From NCBI GenBank assembly GCA_019614645.1, contig JABWDB010000002.1:23859501-23923500 (forward strand): a stretch of 64,000 bases of DNA, given 5' to 3'. The stretch comes from Stratiolaelaps scimitus. Its lineage: Eukaryota > Arthropoda > Arachnida > Mesostigmata > Laelapidae. This document shows, piece by piece, positions 1-9,578 of the stretch. Made by a program: the position numbers and the translations under genes. The notes beneath the pieces are model-generated. The model had not been told where the DNA came from, did not search any database, and worked only from the letters and a program-made list of their open reading frames with translations. Positions within the stretch are counted from its first letter, which is position 1; each line of letters begins with the position of its first letter.

Positions 1-465
1 TTGAGTATTACCACAAATTTTTGGCGGATATGCTATAAATTAATTACAAGCAAATTACTGCGTGGTTTCAAAGTGTAGTCATACGAACAACTGAAATGAA
101 TATACAATGTGAACATGTGTGGATTTGGGTTTCGGAGGCGTTCATTGTGCTCTCTCGCTGATTTAAATGAATTCTTAATTTTCTATTATTCCCTTAATAT
201 ATCCTGAAGTCTAAAGCGATATATATATATATATACTTGTGGAGATTTTTAGAAATGGCTCGTACGATTCTTACTGACCTTCTGTAGGTTGGTTCAGTCT
301 GACGTAAAGACTCCTTGCTACTAAAGACTACCAGTCTGTAACAATATTTGCATGTCAAGAAATCCAAATTTTAAGACGTTCTCAAATGCAAGGGCAGTTA
401 AATTTTTTGCAAGTCAGAGGTTTTTCTCTGCGGACTGGATTTCAACTCGAAATCAGGCTTGAAAG
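1..465. other. Non-coding flank of mariner relic
   Basis: No coding sequence is supported. The stretch is AT-rich and contains a short AT dinucleotide run at about 219-235. A TAGGTTGG string near 288-295 resembles the outermost bases of the mariner end at 989-1014, but the following bases do not match, so it is not called as the missing 5' end. Confidence 0.5.
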
Positions 466-940
466 ATGAAGATTCCAGGCAACAAACAAGTGCATTTCCG
501 ACACCTACTTTTTTTCGGCTTTCGCTGTGGTCTATACGCCTCCTACAGCAAGGGCGACCTCTACATAGCCCAGGTGCATCGTGTAAACGAGGCTATTCAG
601 ATGAAAAGACCCGACAGGCGAGGCCAAGTCATCCTCCTTCACAACAACGCAAGGCCTCACAACGCGAGATACACCAAAGCGGCACTTGAAACGTTTGGAT
701 GGGAAGTTCTTGCGTACCCACCATATTTGCCAGACATTGCTCCAACAGATTATCACCTGTTTCGTTTACTGGCGAATTTTTTGAGTGACCGACATTTCGA
801 CGATTCAGAGGAACTTAAACAGAAGTCGGTCGCCGTTTTCAACTCAAAAAAAATTCTTTTGGTAAAATGGAATCCATCAGATTATTGAAAGGTGGGAGGA
901 GATAGTGAACAACAACGGGGAGTACATAATAAATATGTGA
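466..940 (+). pseudogene. Mariner-like transposase, truncated and frameshifted
   Basis: This is the C-terminal half of a Tc1/mariner-superfamily DDE transposase, the enzyme that cuts and pastes mariner elements at TA sites. The frame from 466 shows the catalytic-core block HNNARPH (codons 640-660) and the block YPPYLPDIAPTDYHLF. The aspartate of DYHLF (748-750) lies exactly 34 residues after the first catalytic position of HNNARPH, which is the D,D34D spacing of mariner and not the D34E of Tc1. That first position (codon 643-645) is Asn where the family has Asp. The frame runs to a stop at about 888, but homology continues in the +1 frame from about 856 to the stop at 938-940, with a C-terminal NGIHQIIERWEEIV-like tail interrupted by a stop codon at 863-865. 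The N-terminal DNA-binding half and the first catalytic Asp are absent. The copy is dead. Confidence 0.85.
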
Positions 941-988
941 ATTGGTTTAAATCGATCTGAGTGCGTCATTTTTCCATTGTTCATGAGA

Positions 989-1016
989 CGGCGGGAACTT
1001 ATGGCCCAACCTAATA
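989..1016 (-). repeat. 3' terminal inverted repeat of mariner, with TA target
   Basis: Read on the minus strand, 1014 to 989 begins TTAGGTTGGGCCATAAGT and continues into CCCGCCG, the form typical of mariner ends. It lies 49 bases after the last transposase stop and is followed by TA (1015-1016), the expected target duplication. No matching 5' repeat was found upstream, so the element is 5'-truncated or internally deleted. Confidence 0.75.
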
Positions 1017-1107
1017 GAAATACAGACATAGAGATACAGACTTTCAGAGTCACGTGGAGTTTTCTATTCTACACATAGAATTCACGATTTCAAGTAGCTA
1101 ACTACCC

Positions 1108-1308
1108 TCTAGCTACATCTTTTTTTTTTTTTTTTTTTTAGAGGAGGAAATTTTCTTCAAACGCACGGTCACCACCGGAGACATTCCAATCTCCATGAAA
1201 GTGGGCCGATCCAGTGCAGGGTTGACGTGGATGACAAAACGCCTCTGCCTGCTAAAACCGCTGCTCCGGCTAGTGTTCTATAGCCGGGTGCCTTAGTCTA
1301 GCTACATC
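1108..1308 (-). mobile_element. Short poly(A)-tailed retroposon with 12-bp TSD
   Basis: TCTAGCTACATC occurs at 1108-1119 and again at 1297-1308, exactly bounding a 177-bp insert. The insert begins with about 20 T (1120-1139), which is a poly(A) tail on the minus strand. Poly(A) directly abutting a perfect target-site duplication is the signature of LINE-machinery (target-primed) insertion. Near its minus-strand 5' end there is a 7-bp hairpin, CCGGCTA/TAGCCGG (1266-1272 with 1281-1287). No clear tRNA A or B box was seen in the insert, so it is either a SINE of other origin or the 3' end of a 5'-truncated LINE. Its last 27 bases recur at 58989-59015, so it belongs to a family. The intact TSD suggests a fairly recent insertion. 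Confidence 0.8.
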
Positions 1309-4094
1309 AAACCGTGACTACTGTACAAAATGTTTTCACCTTAATGGTCCCCAATGTGCAAAATCATCATAGACCATTTATCAAAGTCAACCACAAAGGA
1401 ATCTACTCAGCAGGAGGTGTTGGAGAATTTTGCCGACGTAGCACCCAGCGGCCGCACAGAGAAGCAAAAGGTTCTCAAGGAGACGACTTACACGTCTGAC
1501 GAGGGATCATGCAAATTAAGTGCCGCCAGGCAAGGGGAAAATCTACCCGTACGCGAATGGTTGCATAGAACCAGTTCGGTCAAGCCGACACGCTGACCCG
1601 ACGCAGGCACGAAAATCTCCAACAAGCATTATTCCGCTCATTATTCCATTGATGTCATTGTGATGTGGCTCGCTTGTGCGACACAGAAAATCACAAATGA
1701 GGAGCACAAATCATTTCTAAGCTGCGCTGCGTCAGTGAAGAAGTTCATGAACAAATTTGGAGACCGCTTTATGATGGACGTTCAACGCTAAGATCATATT
1801 TAAGAATAGAGCACAGCACGAATGGAGGCATCTAGGAGTTACTCAATGGAGACATTTAAATCTCACGTCGGCGAATGTTTATACGTCAGGCAAAGGTCAA
1901 TACTCCGGTTATACCGTCCTGACCTAACTGCATTCGGTGATGTACGATTAGACAGACATGCGTTTCGGATGTAATATTCACGTATGCTGATTAATGCTAA
2001 ACAGTGGTAATAGAGCAGTACATTCAGTCTGCTCCCGATCCGGCACACGATTGCCGGATTTCGGGAACCCGCCGCAGGGAGCGGGTTCTCGCGATAGACG
2101 CAGACACTTGGAGACCCACGCAAATCATCACAGAGCTAAACTTGACAGTTCCAGTAAACTATTCCCATTGTAAACTATTCTCAATACTTCGGTCCGGTTT
2201 AGTATTTTAAATCGGCTTTAGGCAGTTAGGGTCGTTCACGACAAAGTGCTTGTTATCCGTTGCCACATGCTGGTTTCCATAGATTTAGAAAACCTTCAAA
2301 CTCTTGGTCAGGCTTTTTGAACAACAGTATAATATATTCATCCGAGTTCCAGTAAATGACTAGAATTAGGACATCACTACACTTTCTGGAATTTTATGGC
2401 AGACAGCTTTGACTTAGAAAAACCCATTACAACAACTAGTCTTCGAAGGTTGACTCATTCACAGAGACATTGGGTCAGCCAGCTAAATCCATAGACCTGA
2501 GCTCTATATATCCTTCATTTCTCCTCTATCAAACTAGCTGCTAAAGAAAAACAGAGTCTTCCTGGCCATTGACTCTAATTTTTTGCTTCTGTCCATCATT
2601 CGAGGGGTTTTTCTTAGCATGGCGGTAGATAAATAGGTCTGTAGATACCTGAATTTCGAGGTCGCCTTTGCCTTTTGAATGAGTATAGACCAGGTTGCTT
2701 TCTGGGATTTTGAAAGCATTTCAACGTACAGAAATAAATTAATAATATGGCCAATGGGTTTGACCAGGAATCCCATGTATTGCTGTATTTCCCTTGAAGG
2801 CACAACGGGCAGGCTTCCTTTCAGATCCAACTTCATTTTTCTCTTTGCAATAAATAGTCAGTACATCTTTAACTCAGAAAGAATCGGCTGAAGAATCGTG
2901 GGGAAAATCCACAAAAGGCCATCGGCTACGTTGACTGCCCCTCCGAAGAGTCTCCCACCTAACACTATTGCGGATGATATAACAATGGTCTGCATCTTCT
3001 TCTTCTTTCCTGTGGTCAATACATCAAACCGTTGAATATAGGTGTGCTGTTATTCAACGGTTCATTGGCTCGTTTACATTTGCTCTCAATAAATGCATAT
3101 AGTTATGTCAGACCAACATCCAATATTTCCCATGACGAATACTCCGTGATCGGAGATGTATGCGGTGGCAGAATCGACTCATGGTCATTAAAATTAAGAA
3201 TTCTTGCATTGCAGTCAACATGAATGAAAGCGTCCCCGCCTTCATTTCATATTGACCCGTTTAATGTATAGAGGGAGAGAGAGAGAGAATTTACGACGTC
3301 TTCGTGTACAGGAAGAGCGTTCTAACATTCAAGCTATGTCATTTAGGTGTGTGGTGAGCAAGCGTGGCTAAATTTAGACAATCTCGATATGTATAATAGT
3401 TCGAATGAATGTTTTGCAATCACGTTCGTTGCACACAGCACGTAATGGACTTAATCTCTGTTATATGAATCGCTGAGTCCATCATCTGCAAGTGCTCTAT
3501 CTAGCTGAGCAGGTGCTTGTCACGCCTTGTCGCGGTGCGGCTCACTTACTGCGCAATATATTGTCGAGGGTTGACCCCATGACCGGCTTTATACTCATAC
3601 ATCGCTCTGGTGAACAGATTGCGTGTACAATGGAGGACGTATGGTTGGTCAGCAACATCGAATCTAGTCTAAAGGGATCGCCCAACATGTTTCGGCATTC
3701 ATACACAAGTGTAAGCATTACTTGTCGTGTTAGCATGTGCTGTCCATTGGGCGAGCTCATTTACGCTTCTATTCGATTCCCTTCTGAAACGAAGTGTGTG
3801 TGTATGGTTTTGAGATATGATCTATTTCTGTAGGTATATCATATTTTTATAAGACTTGTTGGATTTTTCAAATATTTTGTGCAATATTTCAAGACTTATT
3901 CGAATAAAACAAACAAAAGACAAATAAGACAAACACAACAGATGTGAAATAAAGGAAGTATTACTGTGTTACAGTGTCGAGCAGATGAATTAGATCAATA
4001 ACTGACCATACTAAATACCAATGCCTGTTTGATAGGTCAAAGAGCATCTGCAGCGCCGTTGGCCCCATGTGACCACTCTTGATATATATATATT
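1309..4094. other. Intron or intergenic sequence, no gene seen
   Basis: Only short open frames at chance length are present (the longest is about 113 codons at 3492-3833), with no recognisable motif. There is a short GA run near 3270-3287. I see no repeat family member. Confidence 0.5.
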
Positions 4095-4367
4095 ATCTAA
4101 AAATAATTCTGTGTTGCTTAGTTGACGCAATGCTAACGAAAGTGAGCTACATCCAAATATGGCTGAGGAGTCAACATCACAAAACCCATACAGCATGTAT
4201 AAATTGACCGGTAGTGGGATATATCGCAGGCCCAGATCCTGCCGTGGCCTCAGGAGGTTTCGATTTCCTCCCGGCATTTCCCGCAGTGATGCCATACGAG
4301 TAAGTACCGTGGAGAGTCTGATAGGAGAAGGGTTATGGAAGAGCCAGAAATAGGCTGAGCTACATCC
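4095..4367 (-). mobile_element. tRNA-Ala-like SINE relic(s), minus strand
   Basis: On the minus strand GGATGTAGCTCA starts at 4367 and again at 4154. This matches the 5' end and A-box region of animal tRNA-Ala. After the second copy the minus strand reads CTTTCGTTAGCATTGCG, resembling the tRNA-Ala anticodon arm with an AGC anticodon, though part of the D-arm is missing. A B-box-like stretch lies inside the 4155-4355 interval (minus-strand GGAAATCGAAACC near 4251-4263). Two readings are possible: a 201-bp insert flanked by a 12-bp target duplication (TGAGCTACATCC on the + strand at 4143-4154 and 4356-4367), or two tandem tRNA-derived heads. A complete tRNA cloverleaf is not present, so this is not called as a tRNA gene. 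Confidence 0.45.
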
Positions 4368-5840
4368 CGCTGAGGTATAAATTTGACAAAAACTATGTTT
4401 TGCCCTGTAACCTGATAAGTATTGTGTTATATCTCTTTGTCTAAACAGACTCTGATTAAATTAAAATATAGTGCTGTTTCAATTAAAAAAATATTTATTG
4501 ACTACCCATCTGCAGTATTCATATGTTCGCCGCACATATTTCTTTCATTTTAAGCTGAATCAAATTAGGCAAATTTAGCCTGAAATAGCTCAGGACAGCG
4601 TGAGCCTGATCACGAACCGAAACGCGCCTTGCCGCAATCTGCTCGAAATGATGAGAGCAGAATACAGCAGCCTTCCATTCATGCAATACATTCTATCGGT
4701 CTCGTCGCCTGTCCGTATGTGGATCTGTGCATCGGCATATATTCGATTGGCGCTTCCACAGGGTCAGCAACATATTCAGAAAACAATACAATACAAAATT
4801 TCGGTATTGTAACAGAACTGCAGTCTTGATAACGCTTAAGTTCACTTGATAAAAAAAATGGTTAAAAGGACGAGTGTCGTCACATCATTATCGATCTTTT
4901 ACGCTGTGACTAGGCATCGCTCTGGATGATTTGCGCCCGATGAGTTAGTCTTAACTAGCTGCCTCCGCATACCCGAAGAACATACAACAAAACACCGGTA
5001 GACACCAGCGGAACGATATACAGAACTAGCAATAAAAATCATTTCCATACAAACGTATCTCCGCATGTTAACATCATACGTTGTCTAGTTTTCCAGTTCT
5101 CGTTGTGGCTCCCTTGTAGTGGCTTCTCGGGTACGAACAATCTCCTGACGTTATAAAACTCAGCGACGCGCATGTCTGATCAAGCGGCAGGACGAGAAGA
5201 CGAAGGAACAGTGCAAGAACCAAAGGCGAGGTCGCGCAGCATCGTGTCGCCGAGAAATAAACAGAACACAATCGACACAACGGCCGACTTAACTGGCTAC
5301 TTCAACTTCTCCTTGTCTCCATCTATCGGCCTCTGTCTCGGCCTCACTTCGTTCGGTCCCCCGATGTCCTTTATATATGTCCTGTATCCGTCAGTCGGTA
5401 TGCTCTATTGTGTTAATTATTCACCCTGTTTGCCTGCTGATTATTTATTTATTTATGCAAAACTCGTACTAGAGGGGCTTCGAAGCCGAGGGAGGAGGGT
5501 CGCTTTGTCCTGAGTGCCGAGGCCCGTACCAAGTCGGACAGACCTCCCCTTCTCCATTGACAGCGCCCATGTGACCTCTACCCCTAATGGTACCCAACGC
5601 GATCGCTCTCCCCCGCACTCGTTGTAGCCTAGTAGTGAGAATGGCCTTGCTTTAAAAAGAACTAGTTTGCATCCGGAGTGACGGCAGGTACATCTCCGCT
5701 CTCTCAGCGGCCACTGCGTCTCTCGCTACGATCTCGCTATATCCTGTAGTAGGCGGCATCATCAAAAACAGCAGCCAACATTACCTGCGTAGGCATGAGT
5801 GTAATATACGTCCGCCCGCACATGTATAGCATAATCTCTG

Positions 5841-5875
<35 letters not shown>

Positions 5876-6316
5876 ACATATATATAGCAAATTTGAGACG
5901 TTCGACGTTGGTATCATGCGTGTCCGTTCCAGCATCCACCTACCTTGCATGCTGTGTTGCTTTCTCGTCATTTCCAATTTTAGTCGTTGTTATCTCAACC
6001 ACTATCTATTACTAGATATTGGAGCTCCTGTTGCAATTTTGGTCAGCTTGTCTAGATCTATCGAGTTGGTCACCAAAACCTGTCGATTGTGGTCATTCGC
6101 AACACCACTTGCATAGAGTATCCACGTACTGAGTTTCGTCTTCTAAAAAGAAGAACAAAAGATGTGAAAAACTCATCACTCACGAAAAGATTCCTTTCGC
6201 CACAACCGATGGTTGCTCAGTTGATGAAAAATACCACAACCTAAACCATTGGATCGTTTGAATAAGTTTTAGGAACAGTGTTTCGCCTTTCGAACGAATT
6301 TTTAATACACTCAGAG
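4368..6316. other. Non-coding, AT microsatellite at 5843-5886
   Basis: No gene is supported. A compound TA/TTTA repeat runs from about 5843 to 5886. Frames around 5172-5513 are chance-length. A TTTA run lies near 5445-5456. Confidence 0.5.
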
Positions 6317-6399
6317 GAGATAATTAATATAGCATTCTAATTAATAGAGCACCTACATTTTTTAAGACTCTCACAATTGAGATAATTAATATAGCATTC
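6317..6399 (+). repeat. 21-bp direct repeat, 62-bp spacing
   Basis: A 21-base sequence containing ATAATTAATATAGCATTC is present perfectly at 6317-6337 and 6379-6399. A degenerate third copy (ATTATCTAATATAGCGTTC) lies near 6955-6974. This may be a local tandem duplication or parts of a dispersed AT-rich repeat. Confidence 0.7.
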
Positions 6400-9176
6400 C
6401 ACTCGCCCAAAACGCCGAAGGCGTGTCTATCCAGACATTATTTTAATGCCTTTATAACATATATGCCCAAAGATACCCACAACTTTACACCTTTACTTCT
6501 TGGCGCGACTCGTATACCGCCCGCTTATCCACGTACTTCACGTTTAGAATAAAGCACACAGACAATCTCCGTTAAGTAACATTCGGATAGTTTCAAGACA
6601 ATTTCTCCATCCAGAGCACACGATTCAAATGAATAGTATAACTTCGCGCCTGAATGCCAGGCCTCGAGAGGATAACGCTGCTACAGCTGGAGTCGAAAGC
6701 GAGAGTTCTGTTTGACTGTTCTGCTCGTAATAGACGGCGACTATCGGGGCACGCACCAGCTGCTTGATCATCTTTTCTAGAGTTTTGGAGCAGATCGTTT
6801 GTCTCACTTTCTGTATGTTGTTGAAATGTTCAAAAGTTATTATATCTCAGACACACCGAATTACTGGAATTCATATTCAAGTTATTAGTCATATTAGTTT
6901 TAAACTTTTGCAAAAAAAACAAACCAATATTTATATGATGAGACCGCCGTGGTGAAATTATCTAATATAGCGTTCAGGAATGTGGTTTGAAAATTTCAAT
7001 AAGAAATGACAAAACCATGATTTATCCTACGCCTAAAGGAGACATCCAACATGGTTAAGGTTACGGCAGTGAGGGGTGTCATCTATCGCGAGCGGGTGAG
7101 CTTCGTCTTTTAGAGAAAATACTAAGAAGATTCTTAGGAAGAGTAGAATTTCGGTGCGGTGTTGGACAAAGGTCTATCAAAACGATCGAATTAAAACTGC
7201 TGGCATAAAACAAGTGACGCGAATAATGAAAAATGAAGCATTGACCTAGTGTTTGATATGACAGCGGCGAATTCGAGTTAGATGAGTTGTTTACATCGAA
7301 ACGAAAACGCACACGTAAATACTTAGTATCCATGGCCGATTGCTGGTTCATTATAAAGAGATGAATGCTAAAGATATATCGATGGATATATGTTCGTGAT
7401 TAACTAAAAATATTTTCATAAGAATAATGTACATAACTTGACAGATCAGATGAAACCTGTTTTCCTCAGTTGATTGAAATAGGGCGGCACGTGTGCACGC
7501 AGACATATTTCTTATAAGAAACAAGTGCCTACGTCGAATCGTGTCATATGCACAAATCCCTGCATCATCTAACCGAAATTAGGCACAGTATATAAACATG
7601 AGTATTTGTGGCAACAGCGGCCCTTAGGCTTGTGCATTTATAATATATGGAAATAAGGTTAAATAGTTTATTTGTCCCTTGATACGTGTCATTATTTTAG
7701 ATATGTGTCAGATATGTGATATGTATCTGCATATAAATTAGTCTATGGCTTGCAGATATAGCGTATGAATCGGGTTAAGCAGTTATGAGCAATAAGCTAA
7801 CAATATATATGATTATCTCAGCTACTATGAAAAAGGTCATCATCGTGAAAGTATTCGCTCATTGGAGATAGTCATTTATGTGCGTCTATAAAACGGCTGC
7901 TCCCACCGGTGCATCACTAGAAGTGTTGGATGTACGCATTTCCTAAAGGCACGATGTCTATAAGGCCTCCACTTCCTTTGGGGAGCCTTTTCGAACAAAA
8001 AACATGCGCAAATCGCAAAAAATAATCCAAAGACTAAATAATAACGTAAGGTTCTGATAATATGAATTACGCTAGTTATGACGAGCAAAACACGACTGTT
8101 GTCAACAGTCGAGAAGTCCACAGCGATGTGCTGCGAGGAGAGAGAAGTTACAGTAAAACGAGGGATTACAAATGGGAGGAAGCTCAGCGACTGCGAGAAA
8201 TCAGCACCGTAATGGCTTATAGAATAGTGGCAGAGGGCAACAGTGGTTTTGAATCAATTCTAGAAACGAGTGACATAATCGGGCGATATTGGTGTAGTGA
8301 ATGGAGATGGTAAGAAGTGTATGTGACCTTGTCATTAATGTGACAGTCACAGCAAACGTTTTCTCCTTCCGAGGTTCCATAGTCTCTGCAGGGCTTTTTT
8401 TTGGGTTTTGATACAAATTATTCTAAAGCTCAGTAATCATGTATGCACTATATATGTATGGATTAAACCAGAAAAGCTACTGAGAAACCGGATAGCAGGC
8501 ACGGGTATAATGGTTCATACCAGATTTTATTGTTAAATACAAAGCCTTCCTAATCTATCCTTAATTAATCCATGCTAGACGTTGATAAAACTCTGCGATG
8601 CTCTTGTCCACATGCCCTCTAGCAGGCAATATGTGTGTAAGGCATCCTAATTGCAGTAAAAGTAATAATTGCATTAATCATAATGAATAATTCATTATTT
8701 TTATAGTTATCATTATTATTATCATTTCATCCATTCTCGTACCAAAATGTCCCAACCCCGAACCAGCCGTACACTTACTGCGGGCCACGGGACCACAGCT
8801 TTTCTCGTATCCGCGCAGATAGACAGACATGGGTACAGTCATATTATATTATACGATGCACACCCTCACGGCTGACAACGCACAACCGCTGCGCAGGAAT
8901 CTACGAGAGACTAACACAAACGAACCTACACACAGATAGCTCGCTAGCTAGCCGTATAAAACACCAATATGGAATTCCATTGCTGTCATGGCATAGACAA
9001 GCTGGATGTGGTAGGTGGCTGTCATAAAGAACGTTCTTTCTTCAATCCTCCGTGGCTCCCCGCTATCGCTCATTTTGCTTCGGTTACCGAACAAAAACGC
9101 CCGCCGAAGGCAAACCACGACAATGATGACGCTAGTGAGATCGACCAGGCGAACGGGGGAACGTAGCACGTCTTAG
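6400..9176. other. Non-coding, no gene called
   Basis: No transposon relic or strong exon was recognised. Two weak coding possibilities exist: a plus frame at 8062-8313 (83 codons, charged and protein-like), and a minus frame from an ATG near 9072 down to 8948 with an AAAATG start context. Neither has splice or family support. Chance explains both adequately. Confidence 0.4.
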
Positions 9177-9382
9177 GGCACGGCCTCAGATACGACGGCT
9201 TTGTGGAGTTCCATGAGGAAAGCGTGTGCGAGGCCTTCTGTGATCGGGTCGGGATCAGCGTAGGCGTTCCTGTTCGGCCCAATGCTATGTTGCAAAGCGA
9301 ACGGGGTGCGCTTACTTGCTTACCTGGCGTGATTTATGGCGACCCCGACATCAGGGGCGAGCAACTCACCGACAGGGGTTAG
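9177..9382 (+). CDS. Candidate cysteine-containing exon, unknown protein
   Basis: An open frame (codon CAC at 9179, stop TAG at 9380-9382) has about two thirds G or C at third codon positions, well above the surrounding DNA. It follows a possible acceptor (CGTCTTAG, ending 9176). The peptide is mixed, polar and contains spaced cysteines (SVCEAFCDRVG, then LTCLPG), which would suit an extracellular disulfide-bonded domain. A GGGGTTAGT donor-like site sits at 9378, just before the stop, so the exon may splice there instead of ending. I do not recognise the family. It could be a fortuitous GC-rich frame. Confidence 0.35.
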
Positions 9383-9491
9383 TGAAGGCCGAACGAAGGC
9401 GACGGCCGGGTGGCGTGCGCCCGCTGCAGCCCGATAGTCTGGGGCCAGCCTTTTTCCTTCATACTTCCTGTCTTTGTTGCTCTTCTTTTAG

Positions 9492-9578
9492 CGCTTTACC
9501 TGTAAAGAATGCAACACTGAGAAGTGTGCTCTTGATGATCTGCCGTGGGAGAAGGCAGAGGGAATCTTGCCGAGCTGA
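9492..9578 (+). CDS. Candidate terminal exon after strong acceptor
   Basis: A long pyrimidine tract (9450-9489) ends in CTTTTAG (AG 9490-9491), the best plus-strand acceptor noticed in this area. The frame directly after it encodes RFTCKECNTEKCALDDLPWE and then reaches a TGA at 9576-9578. Three cysteines in the pattern CxxCxxxxC follow on from the cysteine-bearing exon at 9177-9382. The donor at 9378 is not in a matching phase with this frame, so a direct join is not supported; another donor or an unseen exon would be needed. Function unknown. Confidence 0.3.
   Translation, partial: RFTCKECNTEKCALDDLPWEKAEGILPS

Noticed and set aside
285..312. TAGGTTGG as a 5' mariner terminal repeat
   Set aside because: Only eight bases match the 3' TIR; the next dozen do not.
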